A stretch of DNA of 45,379 nt. Source: a virus. The stretch spans positions 1 to 45,379 of the IMG/VR virus record IMGVR_UViG_3300035703_000156; one strand, given 5' to 3'. A model generated the notes under the pieces. It had not been told where the DNA came from, ran no database searches, and was given only the letters and a program-made list of their open reading frames with translations. The stretch's first letter is position 1; each line of letters opens with the position of its first letter. This document shows, piece by piece, positions 1 through 8,777 of the stretch. A program made the translations under genes and the position numbers.

Positions 1-90
1 GCAATCGTCGAGAAGTACCCCGAGGCTCTTAGGCAGGTGCAAGCCGCCTGCGACAAGGCCGTTGAAGCAGTCAACCGGAGGATGCCCTAA
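1..90 (+). CDS. 3' end of a gene upstream of the tape measure (partial)
   Basis: The first 29 codons of the window are open and end in TAA at 88-90, which overlaps the tape-measure ATG (TAATG). The visible C-terminus is charged and helical (ends VNRRMP). A gene just before a tape measure is usually a tail assembly chaperone, so this may be one, but the fragment is too short to recognise. Confidence 0.5.
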   Translation, partial: AIVEKYPEALRQVQAACDKAVEAVNRRMP

Positions 91-1991
91 TGGCTATTGG
101 CGGGTCAGGCAAGGGCATCCAGATCGTTGTCGGCACCGACTACAACGACCGCGACCTCAAGCGCGCCCAGCGCGACCTAGACCGGCTAAAGGCGCAGGCA
201 GCCACGACGGCTGGCCCCATGCAGAAACTTGGCGCAACCATGCGCGGGATGGTTGGGCCGGCTTTCCTTATGGCCGGTGCCGCAGCTGGCGCGTTCGCTG
301 TCAAATTGGCGGTCGACGGTGTCCAGGCTGCGATGGAGGAGCAGAAGCAGCTCGTCAGCCTCAAGCAAGCTCTCGACAACGTCGGGCAGGGCTTCGCCAT
401 GCCCGAGGCCAACGAGTTCATTGACGACTTGCGCTTTGCCACTGGTGTGGCAGATGACGAGTTGCGACCGGCCTTTCAGCGATTGGTGACGGCCACTCGA
501 GATGCAGCAAAAGCGCAAGAGCTGCTGTCGCTCGCCCTCGACATTAGTGTCGGTACGGGCAAGAGCCTTGAGTCCGTTTCGCTGGCGTTGGCAAAGGCGG
601 CAATCGGGCAGGTCACGGCCCTGCGTCGCCTCGGTGTGCCGCTGTCGGATGCTGCCGTCAAGTCCGGCAATCTGGCCAAGATTACGCGTGAACTGACTCA
701 GGCGTTTGGCGGCCAGGCCGCGGCTGCCGCGGGTACTTTTGCTGGTCAACTGGCGCGAATACAGGATGGCTTCGAGGAGCTAATTGAGTCGTTCGGCGCT
801 GGGTTTATTAGCGCGTTTGACCAGGCAGAGGGCAAGGTCAACACGCTTGCCCAGGCGCTCCGTGATGCGCAGCCGGCCATGGAAAGCGCCGGTCGATCCC
901 TTGGGTCAGTTGCCGAGGCCGTCCTAGGTGTGTCCGACAAGCTCGAGCCGATTATCGGCTACTACTCGACCGCTATCAAGATGAACATTGCCATGTTTGA
1001 CTTGTTCGGCGAGAGCGTCAAAGCGGTTCTCAACCCTGTCGCCTACTTCAACGACATCACTGAAGACACGGCGGACGCGGCGACGGGTGCTGGCAAGGCT
1101 ATTGAGAACGACATGGTCAATGCGGCCAAGGAGTTGTATCGCGAGACAGAACTAGCGACGAGTGGTCTGCAAAATCAGTGGTACGCCCTTAGGGATGTCA
1201 CTGAGGGTGCCGGCAGCTACACGGACGCGATGAGTCTGTTGCGCGCTGAGATGCGGCGCACCATTGTTCGACTTGGGTTCCTGGCGTCGGCGTTCGATGA
1301 TGCTAACGCGGCGATGGACCGGCGCGAGTCTATGCAGAGTTACAAGGACGCTCTCAAGGAGTTTATTGCTGATCCGTCCGCTGCAACCCGCGATGCAGCC
1401 GTGAGCGCCGCAATCGACGTGGCAAATGGGTTCAAGGACCCGCAGCAGCAAGCCAGGTTCACCGCTGGCGCAGTTGACGAGATCACCAAGGCGGCCAAGA
1501 CGGCCGGGATCAACGTGCCGCCGGACTTGGCCAAGATCGGCACCGCCGCCAGAAATCAGCTGGACCCCGTTGCATCGTTGAAGCGCGAGATGGAACTCAT
1601 TCCTCGGGACATCGTTACCGACATCAAGGTTCGGACAACCTATTTCGGGACACCGCCACCGGGTGGAGTGACCAGCACCAACGGGTCCGCCTACGGTGGC
1701 TTCGTCGGCGGCCACGGTGGCACTCGAGCGGACGACGTGCCCGCGATGCTGTCTTCGGGAGAGTTCGTGATCCAGGCGCCGGCCGTGTCCCGATTTGGGC
1801 GTGGCTTCTTCGCCGCTCTCAATCAAGGCGTGAACCCTCTGGCTGGCATGACGCCAACCGTTGGAGGGTCCGGCAGTGGTCTGACGATCAACGGCGGCAT
1901 CACAGTGCAGTCTGCGCCGGGTGAGCGTGCCGAGACTTCCCTCCCCCGCGCGCTGCGGCGTGCCTCATTCCTGGCAGGCGTAAATGGCTGA
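90..1991 (+). CDS. tail tape measure protein, siphovirus-type
   Basis: The protein has 633 aa. The tape measure sets tail length and takes part in DNA ejection. It has a charged coiled-coil N-terminus, a hydrophobic Ala/Gly-rich segment near residues 53-75, a tape-measure core (about 100-260), a helical region, and a C-terminal Gly-rich tail with the phrase SGEFVIQAPAV that I associate with actinophage tape measures. GGAGG at 76-80 supports the ATG at 90. It overlaps the next gene by 8 bp. Position just before the distal tail protein fits the role. It is short for its class, so the tail should be short. Its C-terminal third resembles that of the second tape measure at 34575-37013, although that phage has a contractile tail. 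Confidence 0.88.
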   Translation: MAIGGSGKGIQIVVGTDYNDRDLKRAQRDLDRLKAQAATTAGPMQKLGATMRGMVGPAFLMAGAAAGAFAVKLAVDGVQAAMEEQKQLVSLKQALDNVGQGFAMPEANEFIDDLRFATGVADDELRPAFQRLVTATRDAAKAQELLSLALDISVGTGKSLESVSLALAKAAIGQVTALRRLGVPLSDAAVKSGNLAKITRELTQAFGGQAAAAAGTFAGQLARIQDGFEELIESFGAGFISAFDQAEGKVNTLAQALRDAQPAMESAGRSLGSVAEAVLGVSDKLEPIIGYYSTAIKMNIAMFDLFGESVKAVLNPVAYFNDITEDTADAATGAGKAIENDMVNAAKELYRETELATSGLQNQWYALRDVTEGAGSYTDAMSLLRAEMRRTIVRLGFLASAFDDANAAMDRRESMQSYKDALKEFIADPSAATRDAAVSAAIDVANGFKDPQQQARFTAGAVDEITKAAKTAGINVPPDLAKIGTAARNQLDPVASLKREMELIPRDIVTDIKVRTTYFGTPPPGGVTSTNGSAYGGFVGGHGGTRADDVPAMLSSGEFVIQAPAVSRFGRGFFAALNQGVNPLAGMTPTVGGSGSGLTINGGITVQSAPGERAETSLPRALRRASFLAGVNG

Positions 1992-2637
1992 GTCGTACAA
2001 GGTTGGCGCCACCGACGTCACCACCTACCTCACCCACTTGCAGGTCATTGACGGCAACATCGGCATCCCGCCACTGCGGCAGGACGACTACACCGTGCCC
2101 GGCCGCACCGGCGCCATCCCGGCCACGCCCTGGTGGGGGCCAAGGGTTGTCACCTTCGGCGGCATTATCGCTGGGGCGACCAGGCCAGCCATGCAGGCCA
2201 ACCTCAAATCCCTGGCCTCGCTGGTGCTCAATGGCGGGGACACGTTCACGATGTCCCGCACCCTTGACACGGCCGGCACGCCGGCGACTGTGACGCACAC
2301 CGCCACGGCCCGTTACCTCGGCGGCCTCGAGCAGTCCGAGGCCCTGTCCAACCGGGTCACCCGCGTCGCCTTCGACATCATGCTCATGGACGGGTACTGG
2401 TACGAGGCGGCCTACACCTCCGGCACGGCCCTAGCCGGGACCGCCGTGGTCAACGTGGTGGGCGACGCCCCCACGCAGGATGTGCAGCTCACCTACTCCA
2501 TCGGCGCCGGCTCCCAGCGCATCACCAACCAGGCCTACCCCGGCCTGTCGAGACTGACCCTCAAGCCCGGCAATAACACCCTCGTCGTCACGGGCGGCGG
2601 CACCGTCACGCTCTCCTACAAGGCGGCCTGGTTGTGA
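1984..2637 (+). CDS. distal tail protein (Dit-like)
   Basis: The protein has 217 aa. Dit forms the ring joining tail tube and tip in siphophages. The N-terminal half contains the arrangement usual for actinophage Dit proteins: a short beta entry, a VPGRTGAIP loop, then a GG-x-I strand and a helix (MQANLKSLASLV). The C-terminal half is a beta-sandwich-like segment ending in VTLSYKAAWL. It lies directly after the tape measure (8 bp overlap) and before the tail-associated protein (GTGA overlap), the standard siphophage order. The assignment rests on position and fold-like features rather than a signature motif. Confidence 0.78.
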   Translation: MAESYKVGATDVTTYLTHLQVIDGNIGIPPLRQDDYTVPGRTGAIPATPWWGPRVVTFGGIIAGATRPAMQANLKSLASLVLNGGDTFTMSRTLDTAGTPATVTHTATARYLGGLEQSEALSNRVTRVAFDIMLMDGYWYEAAYTSGTALAGTAVVNVVGDAPTQDVQLTYSIGAGSQRITNQAYPGLSRLTLKPGNNTLVVTGGGTVTLSYKAAWL

Positions 2638-4451
2638 CGCACCTGCGCCTCGACGTCTATGACGCCCTCAACCAGACCTACCAGGGCACCCTGTCGCAGT
2701 CACTGACCAGCGAGTTCGTGGACGAGTTCAACCAGCCAGGGTTCGGCACGGTCACGGTGCCCTTGTTCTCTACCGACGCCAGCCTGCTGGTCAAGGACCG
2801 GGTCGTGCGGGTGATCTACCGGGACGAGGTCAGGTTTGCCTGGTTCGTTGAGACCCGCGACCGGGACTTGGCCAACACCTCCGGCCAAATGACTCTCACC
2901 GCGTCAGGTCGTGGCCTGCTGGCCTGGCTCGAGGATGCGGTGCTCTACCCGCAAGGCGGCCTAGCCGACTTCCTAGCCCCCGACCGCCCGTTCAACTGGG
3001 CATCCGGGCCTGCCGGTGGCTGGCGGGCAACGGGCAACTATCAAGACGCCCTCGGGGTCACCTGGCGGGCAGACTCCACCAGCCGCGACGGCCTGCCCGT
3101 CCGGTGGAAAGACCCCCTGGCGCAATGGATTTGGCGAACCAACCCCGAAACCGTCGTGCAGCGCGGCACCGTCAACTGGTTCTACCGCGACTTCACCCTC
3201 ACCGAGCCCAAGCGCGTCAAGTTCTACGCCTCCTGCGACAACCAGATGGACGTGTTCCTCGACGGGCAGCAGATCATGTCGTCCAGCGACTTTGATAAAG
3301 AGGCGGCGTCGTTCACGCAGATGGCGCGGTTCACAATCCGCCTTGGCATCGGTTCCCACACCCTCGCCGCTCGAGTACGCAACGACAAGCCTTGGCAGCG
3401 ATACGACCTCGACGTCAGCGCCGCCGACGACAAGATTTCCTGCTCCGGCCACGGCCTCGCCAACGGCACCCAGGTCACCATCACCGACAAGACCGGCGCC
3501 GCCGGGCTCACCAAGGGCGACAGCTACTACGTTCGCGCCAAGACAGACGACGACTTCAAACTGGCCACCACAAACTCTGACGGCACCATCGTCAACGTCA
3601 CGTCCAACGGCAAGGTCGACCTGCGGCTCAAGGTCGACAACACCGCCGGCTTCATCCTCACCGGCATCGAGGTCAACTCGGACGGCAAGGAAACAGACAC
3701 CGTCGTAGTTCGCACCAACACCAGCTGGAAGGTGTCGTCGACCGAGCCCTACTGGCGGCCGGCCCTGATCCTCAAGGTGCTGGCCGAGGAGGCCGCCGCT
3801 CGAGGCGTCTACCGGTTCGGGGAGATCGGGTACGGCTACGACATCAACGCCCCCACCAGCGGCTCATGGACTACCGAGGTCGACCTGACCCTCAAGGTCG
3901 GGGCAAACCTGCTGACCGTGCTAGATGACATGGTCGACCTAGGGCACGACTTTTGGCTCAACCCGGCCACGCTTGAGCTCGACGCTTGGGAGACCCGCGG
4001 CACCGACCGGTCCGGCACGGTCTTCCTCGACACCGGCCAAAACCTGGCCCGGTTCTCCACCAGCGTCGAACGGCCCATCAAAACCGTCGCCCTGGTGCGC
4101 ACCAAGGATGGGTGGCTGCGCACCGCAGACAGCACCCTCCGCGACGCCAACGGCTGGCGCGAAACCTTCCTTGAGTACGGCAACACTGCCTCCGAGGACG
4201 TCGCTAAGCGCAACGCCCAGCGGGTACTGCGGCGCACTGGCAAGACGCAGGTTGTGGCGTCTGGTGTTGAGGTTGTCGTGACGGCCGGCGCGGTCCCCTA
4301 CGTCAATTTCGACGTCGGTGACCTAGTCGCGATCCCTGACCCGTCCGGCACCGGCCTGCCAAATAAGGCCCGCATCCTGTCCATCGGTCTCAAGGAGGAG
4401 GGCGGCGGCGTGTCCTTCCAGCCCGAGCTCGAGGTGATCACGACAACATGA
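2634..4451 (+). CDS. tail-associated/tip protein (ReqiPepy6 Gp37-like)
   Basis: The protein has 605 aa and starts at GTG 2634, overlapping the Dit stop (GTGA). The N-terminus (1-110) and C-terminus (about 375-605) form the split scaffold seen in Gp37-like siphophage tip proteins, with a helix SASGRGLLAWLED and a C-terminal domain ending in FDVGDLVAIPDP. Two beta-rich segments interrupt it. One at about 175-255 has a TRPL-like/PA14-type sugar-binding look (VKFYASCDNQMDVFLDGQQI). One at about 260-335 has HGLANGTQVT and GDSYYV, a small domain that recurs in phage tip proteins. The insertions may contact host surface glycans; that is inference. The next gene overlaps by ATGA. Confidence 0.75.
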   Translation: MTHLRLDVYDALNQTYQGTLSQSLTSEFVDEFNQPGFGTVTVPLFSTDASLLVKDRVVRVIYRDEVRFAWFVETRDRDLANTSGQMTLTASGRGLLAWLEDAVLYPQGGLADFLAPDRPFNWASGPAGGWRATGNYQDALGVTWRADSTSRDGLPVRWKDPLAQWIWRTNPETVVQRGTVNWFYRDFTLTEPKRVKFYASCDNQMDVFLDGQQIMSSSDFDKEAASFTQMARFTIRLGIGSHTLAARVRNDKPWQRYDLDVSAADDKISCSGHGLANGTQVTITDKTGAAGLTKGDSYYVRAKTDDDFKLATTNSDGTIVNVTSNGKVDLRLKVDNTAGFILTGIEVNSDGKETDTVVVRTNTSWKVSSTEPYWRPALILKVLAEEAAARGVYRFGEIGYGYDINAPTSGSWTTEVDLTLKVGANLLTVLDDMVDLGHDFWLNPATLELDAWETRGTDRSGTVFLDTGQNLARFSTSVERPIKTVALVRTKDGWLRTADSTLRDANGWRETFLEYGNTASEDVAKRNAQRVLRRTGKTQVVASGVEVVVTAGAVPYVNFDVGDLVAIPDPSGTGLPNKARILSIGLKEEGGGVSFQPELEVITTT

Positions 4452-5857
4452 GCGGAGAAATGCGGCGCCCCCCGCAGTTGTGGGAGCAGCGCCTAGCGCG
4501 CACCACGTCCGTCATCGCGGCTGGTGTTGGTGGTGGCGAGGCCACCGCCATCGTGCCCCCGTCGCCTCCGCCTGGCGCTGGTGGCGGTACGGAGCCGGCT
4601 CCCGTCACGCCACCTCCCGGCGATTTCATCTCCCCCTCGCAGCCGACCCTGTTCAAGCAGGTCCAGGCGATCAACGTCCTGTGGGACGGCCTCAATTCGG
4701 CTGGTGACCTGTGGCCTTATGACACGTCGTGGGTTGAGATCCACATGTCGACGGCTTCGGGGTTTACGCCGGGCACGGCGACGCTCAAGGGGCGTTTGGC
4801 GCGACCTGGGTCGTACACAGTCGGCGGCCTGACGTCTGGGGTCACCTACCACTTCAAGCTGCGTGGCGCTGACGCCGCTGGCAACTACACGGCAGCCAGC
4901 ACCCAGGTGTCGTCAACGACCGGGTCGGCCTCGTCCGGCGACATCATCACCATTGAGGGCGACCAGATCATCGGTGGAACCATTACCGGCCAATACATTT
5001 CTGGCGGTACTATCACTGGTGGATACCTGTCGGGTGGCACGATCAGTGGCGGGTTCATTACTGGCGGCACCATTAGCGGCGGTTTCATTAGCGGCGGCAC
5101 TGTTGACGGCGGTCTTCTGACTGGCGTGTCGATTAGAACCGCTGGCTCGGGTGCTCGTGTGGAGTTGGGCAACACGTTTGGGATTATCTCGGCCGCTCGA
5201 TTCTTTACCGTGGCTGGTGATCATGGCACCGTAGGTGCGGGAATCAATGTCGGCGAGATCCTGATCAACCCGGTTGATCGCACACAGAACAACGGGGATT
5301 TACTAGTCAACGGTGAAGTTGATTGCGACTCCTTTGTCGTTTCGGGTGTTCTGGACGCAAATGGAAACAGCACCTTTGGCGCGAGCGGTGGTAACCCTGC
5401 TTTCCGTGTGCAGGATGACGACGTCTATTCCTACGGCATTGACGACAACACGACCGCAAATGCGGCCAACGTCCGCGTCGGTGCATCGGCCCAGCTGCTC
5501 AGGTCAACCTCAACCGTCCGACTCAAGGATGAACTAGCACCTCTTGACGGTGACCTTGCTGGCGTGCCCGTCGAGAAGCTGACGACGGAACTGCCAAGCG
5601 TCGACCCCTACGACGTGCTCACCCTCACGCCGACGGAGTTCCGCAGCCTGTCCCCGGCTGACGGCGATGCCCGATCGCTAGGATTCATCGCCGAAGACGT
5701 CGCCATCAAGTTTCCTTGGGCGGCTGATTGGGATGAGGAAGGGCTGCCATCGGCAGTTGAAGACCGCCCCATCCTGGCTGCACTTGTTGCGGTCTTGAAA
5801 GACCAGGCCGCCACTATCACCGACTTGCGCGCCCGTATCGAAGCCCTGGAGGCCTAA
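4448..5857 (+). CDS. tail fibre with FN3 domain, Gly-Ile repeats and S74-like chaperone
   Basis: The protein has 469 aa. A Pro-rich N-terminus (about 30-58) leads into a fibronectin type III-like domain (about 65-158; ends TYHFKLRGADAAGNYT). About six GG(T/Y)(I/L)xGG(x) repeats follow (about 175-225), likely a beta-helical or trimeric shaft, then a beta-rich body. Residues 355-469 match an intramolecular S74-type chaperone: RLKDELAPL, a Leu-rich LTPTEFRSL stretch, GFIAEDV near 412-418, and a terminal coiled coil. In known members this domain trimerises the fibre and then cleaves itself off. Whether the cleavage dyad is kept here cannot be judged by eye. It overlaps both neighbours (ATGA, TAATG). 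Confidence 0.82.
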   Translation: MSGEMRRPPQLWEQRLARTTSVIAAGVGGGEATAIVPPSPPPGAGGGTEPAPVTPPPGDFISPSQPTLFKQVQAINVLWDGLNSAGDLWPYDTSWVEIHMSTASGFTPGTATLKGRLARPGSYTVGGLTSGVTYHFKLRGADAAGNYTAASTQVSSTTGSASSGDIITIEGDQIIGGTITGQYISGGTITGGYLSGGTISGGFITGGTISGGFISGGTVDGGLLTGVSIRTAGSGARVELGNTFGIISAARFFTVAGDHGTVGAGINVGEILINPVDRTQNNGDLLVNGEVDCDSFVVSGVLDANGNSTFGASGGNPAFRVQDDDVYSYGIDDNTTANAANVRVGASAQLLRSTSTVRLKDELAPLDGDLAGVPVEKLTTELPSVDPYDVLTLTPTEFRSLSPADGDARSLGFIAEDVAIKFPWAADWDEEGLPSAVEDRPILAALVAVLKDQAATITDLRARIEALEA

Positions 5858-6996
5858 TGCCTTTGCCCGGTAACGTGTCGACGCTCGTCGTGCTCGGCAC
5901 CTTCCTCACGCCCGAGGGCAACCCCTCAACGGGCACGATCACGTTCACGCCGTCGCGGTGGCTGACCAACTCAGGCGCCGATGTCGCCATCCCAAACTCG
6001 AGCGTCACCAAGACCCTCGGCACCGCGGGCAACTTCAGCGTCACCCTGCCCGTCACCGACGATGGCGACCTCCAGCCCGCTAACTGGTTCTACACCGTCA
6101 GCGAGGTCATCGACGGGGTCAGCCAGTCCTATTCGCTCCTGCTGCCGGGCACGGCCGGCACCGGCGGCACCGTCTATCTCGCCGACCTAGCGCCAGCTGC
6201 CGAGCTCGGCCCTGAGTACGCAAGCCTCCGCGGCCCCGAGGGCCTGGCCGCCACCGTCACAGTCGGCACCGTCACGGCCGGCACCGCGGGCGGCACCCCC
6301 ACGGTCACCAACTCCGGCAGCAGCTCCGCAGCCGTGCTCGATTTCGTCCTCATCCCCGGCAACACGGGGCCGCAGGGGCCGCAAGGCGCGACCGGGCCAG
6401 AGGGTCCGACGGGGCCGACGGGGCCGCAGGGTGCGACCGGCGCGACCGGACCGCAGGGTTCAGCAGCGACAGTCACTATCGGCACCATCGGCTTCGTCGA
6501 CTACCCCGGCCCCGGCACCGTCACAAACTCGGGCACGTCCGGCTCGGCGGTCCTTGACTTCGTGCTAGTGCGCGGTCCCCAGGGCGCCATCGGCGACCTC
6601 ACCGCCAGCGACCCCATCGCCTACGTCGGGTCGAACTTCAGCCTCAAGTACGGGGCCGGGCTGGGCACCGCGACAGGCGGCACCCTCGTCGCCGACTTCT
6701 TCGACGGCACTCCCCTGGCGCTCGGCACCGCAGCTGCTGGCACGGCCGTCGAGCTCGCTCGAGGCGACCACGTCCACGCCATGCCCACGGCGTCCGACGT
6801 GGGGGCTGTCGCTAACTCCCTGATTGCGAACAGCAAGGGCGCCTTGATTACGTCTACCGGGTCAGCCGTGGACGACCTCGCGGTCGGCACCGACGGGCAA
6901 GTCCTTACCGCCGATTCAACCCAGACCCTCGGCATCAAATGGGCTGCCCCGTCCGGTGGCGGCGGCCTCGATCCATTCCTACTGATGGGAGCCTGA
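5857..6996 (+). CDS. collagen-like tail fibre (chimeric C-terminus)
   Basis: The protein has 379 aa. The N-terminal domain (1-110) is beta-rich and starts with a strand pattern typical of fibre attachment modules. Residues about 172-203 are Gly-X-Y collagen-like ([13 protein letters not shown]). The segment [19 protein letters not shown] occurs twice in similar form (about 145-165 and 217-235), flanking the collagen part. An HVHAMP motif lies near 307. The last 61 residues are identical to those of the fibre at 40872-41420, because the long direct repeat begins inside this gene at 6811. It probably forms a trimeric fibre between tip and adhesins. The ATG overlaps the upstream TAA. Confidence 0.82.
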   Translation: MPLPGNVSTLVVLGTFLTPEGNPSTGTITFTPSRWLTNSGADVAIPNSSVTKTLGTAGNFSVTLPVTDDGDLQPANWFYTVSEVIDGVSQSYSLLLPGTAGTGGTVYLADLAPAAELGPEYASLRGPEGLAATVTVGTVTAGTAGGTPTVTNSGSSSAAVLDFVLIPGNTGPQGPQGATGPEGPTGPTGPQGATGATGPQGSAATVTIGTIGFVDYPGPGTVTNSGTSGSAVLDFVLVRGPQGAIGDLTASDPIAYVGSNFSLKYGAGLGTATGGTLVADFFDGTPLALGTAAAGTAVELARGDHVHAMPTASDVGAVANSLIANSKGALITSTGSAVDDLAVGTDGQVLTADSTQTLGIKWAAPSGGGGLDPFLLMGA

Positions 6997-6999
6997 CCA

Positions 7000-7329
7000 A
7001 TGGCTACTAACTACAAGGTGCTCGGACAGTCGGCACCATCAGCAACGACGGCCACGACCCTGTACACCGTGCCGAGCGCGACTGAGGCCGTGATCTCGAC
7101 GATCTCGGTCTGTAACCGTGGCACAGCTAGCGGCACATTCCGGCTCTCGGTCCGACCTAACGGTGCATCTCTGGCAAATCAGCACTACATCGTGTACGAC
7201 GCGGCACTAGCCGCTAAAGACACCTTGTTCCTGACGGTTGGCGCCACACTTGACGCCTCAGATGTGCTGGAGGTGTACGCCTCCACGGCTGACTTCTCAT
7301 TCAATGCATACGGTTCGGAGATTTCGTAA
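7000..7329 (+). CDS. small tail-tip beta protein, environmental phage family
   Basis: The protein has 109 aa and starts MATNYKVLGQSAP. It is entirely beta-rich with a Thr/Ser/Ala-rich composition and no Cys. I recognise the pattern (VLGQ..P, TLYTVP, ISTISVCNRG, ANQHYIVYD, YASTADFSFN) from small structural proteins found beside fibres of many environmental phages; their exact function is unestablished. It sits 3 bp after the fibre gene and overlaps the Gly-rich adhesin by TAATG. Codon use is less GC-biased than in the replication genes, which fits a mobile tail-tip module. An identical copy lies at 41424-41753. Confidence 0.7.
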   Translation: MATNYKVLGQSAPSATTATTLYTVPSATEAVISTISVCNRGTASGTFRLSVRPNGASLANQHYIVYDAALAAKDTLFLTVGATLDASDVLEVYASTADFSFNAYGSEIS

Positions 7330-8192
7330 TGGGAGTGCTTGCAATCAGCCAAGCAGGGCTTAGCGGCGCAGGCAAGCAGCGAACCCTCAAGCGAGCGAGA
7401 CAGTCGTTCGCTGACGCTACTGGTGGCACCGTGACCGAATCAGGTGGCTATCGAATCCACACCTTTACTGACTCGGGCACATTCACCCCAAATGGGTCCT
7501 TTGACGTTGAGTACATCATCGTTGCTGGCGGCGGTGCCGGCTGTGCCAACGGCGGTGGCGGTGGCGGTGCTGGTGGATACCGCAGCAGTGTGACTGGTGA
7601 GAACTCTGGTGGCGGCTCGGCTGCCGAGTCCAAGGTCACCGTAAGCGGTCAGGCCTACACCGTTGTTGTTGGCGGTGGAGGAGCAGCGAACTCCAGCACG
7701 TCGACAGCAAATAGTGGCAGCAACTCATCATTCGCTGGCGTGGTTTCTACTGGTGGTGGCGGAGCTGCAAACACTCCTGCAACTGGTGGCTCTGGAGGCG
7801 GCTCACGAGAAGCAGCGAACGGTGCCGCAGGTACCTCAGGACAAGGTTATGCAGGTGGAGGTATGCCCGGTGTTAGTCCCTGGCCTTGTGGCGGCGGTGG
7901 TGGTGCTGCGTCAACTGGTGGGACGGCTACGGGAACCGTTGCGGGTAATGGTGGTAACGGCGTAGCCAGCTCAATTACCGGATCGTCAGTCACGCGGGCT
8001 GGCGGCGGTGGCGGTGGAGTCTTCGGAACTGGAACGTCGGGATCGGGAGGATCAGGCGGGGGCGGTGCAGGTGGCACCACTCCGGTTGCCGGTTCAGCAA
8101 ATACAGGCGGCGGCGGTGGTGGATTCACCGGAACCAGCGGAAGCGGTGCAGCGGGCGGCAAAGGTGTCGTCATCATTCGGTACGCGATCTAA
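7329..8192 (+). CDS. glycine-rich adhesin/receptor-binding tail protein
   Basis: The protein has 287 aa. After a short N-terminal segment comes a lead-in TFTDSGTFTPNGSFDVEYIIVAGG, characteristic of Gly-rich phage tail domains, then long Gly-rich runs (GGGGGGAGG and similar) up to the terminal strand KGVVIIRYAI. Gly-rich tracts of this sort pack as polyglycine-II bundles in known adhesins, with variable loops contacting the receptor. Position at the distal end of the tail operon suggests receptor recognition, which is inference. The copy at 41753-42616 is identical, so two different tails would present the same tip. Low-complexity DNA here could confuse read assembly. Confidence 0.75.
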   Translation: MGVLAISQAGLSGAGKQRTLKRARQSFADATGGTVTESGGYRIHTFTDSGTFTPNGSFDVEYIIVAGGGAGCANGGGGGGAGGYRSSVTGENSGGGSAAESKVTVSGQAYTVVVGGGGAANSSTSTANSGSNSSFAGVVSTGGGGAANTPATGGSGGGSREAANGAAGTSGQGYAGGGMPGVSPWPCGGGGGAASTGGTATGTVAGNGGNGVASSITGSSVTRAGGGGGGVFGTGTSGSGGSGGGGAGGTTPVAGSANTGGGGGGFTGTSGSGAAGGKGVVIIRYAI

Positions 8193-8204
8193 GGGGACTG
8201 CACT

Positions 8205-8567
8205 ATGGCCTACTTCGCACAGATAGACAAGGACGGCACCGTCCTGCAAGTGATTAGCGTGAGCAACTCGGACGCCCCCGACCCTGCGCCGGAACACTCT
8301 GAGCCGTTGGGGCAGGCGTTTATAGCGTCGCTTGGGCTGTCGGGTGAGTGGCGGCAGACGTCCTACAACAATAATTTTCGCAAGCAATACTGTGGACCCG
8401 GTTTCCGATACGACGCCGAGGCTGACGTATTCATCGCCCCGCAGCCTTTCCCGTCGTGGAGCCTTGACGCTAATTACGACTGGCAGCCGCCTACGCCGAT
8501 GCCTGCCGAGGGTGGCCCGTGGGCGTGGGACGAGGACACGACCTCATGGGTTGAGTCCGCAATCTAG
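8205..8567 (+). CDS. small fibre-associated protein, environmental phage family
   Basis: The protein has 120 aa and starts MAYFAQIDKDGTVLQVISVSN. The succession SEPLGQAF, WRQTSYNNNFRKQY, GFRYD, FIAPQPFPSW and a Trp-rich C-terminus matches a small protein family I know from many marine and freshwater phages (including T4-like cyanophages) next to tail fibres. Its function is unknown; a fibre tip or fibre-assembly role is inferred from location. A purine-rich GGGGAC lies upstream of the ATG. An identical copy is at 42629-42991. Confidence 0.7.
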   Translation: MAYFAQIDKDGTVLQVISVSNSDAPDPAPEHSEPLGQAFIASLGLSGEWRQTSYNNNFRKQYCGPGFRYDAEADVFIAPQPFPSWSLDANYDWQPPTPMPAEGGPWAWDEDTTSWVESAI

Positions 8568-8603
8568 GGGTTAGACGCACCTGTCCATAACGGAAGGACG
8601 AGC

Positions 8604-8777
8604 ATGGCCCACGATGCCCTGTGCTACTGGTCAACCCACATCGAGCTTGTGCCCGAGGCTTTGGGCGGCTATTCCCGCCGTCAGCAGGAACGGCTACGCG
8701 ACCAGCAGGATGCCCTCTGCCAATGCGACCTCATCGCAAAGGTGAGGACCGACGAGCGGGCCAAGTCCCTAACGTAA
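8604..8777 (+). CDS. small hypothetical Cys-containing protein
   Basis: A 57-codon frame starts at ATG 8604, with GGAAGGACG just upstream as ribosome-binding site. The protein is helical with a CQCDLIAKVRTDER motif. That motif resembles the C-terminal part of the protein at 10263-10709 (CQCLIIAQARADER), suggesting a shared small domain. I do not recognise a function. An identical copy is at 43028-43201. Confidence 0.55.
   Translation: MAHDALCYWSTHIELVPEALGGYSRRQQERLRDQQDALCQCDLIAKVRTDERAKSLT

Noticed and set aside
186-749. Reverse 187-codon frame at the left end
   Set aside because: Antisense to the tape measure, with no start signal and shadow-like composition.
4978-5120. Short regularly spaced repeats that could look like a CRISPR array
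   Set aside because: They are in frame within the fibre gene and encode Gly-Ile-rich repeats; spacing is too short and there are no unique spacers.
7540-8140. GGC/GGT-rich low-complexity stretch as possible non-coding repeat
   Set aside because: It encodes the Gly-rich adhesin in one open frame with normal N- and C-terminal strands.
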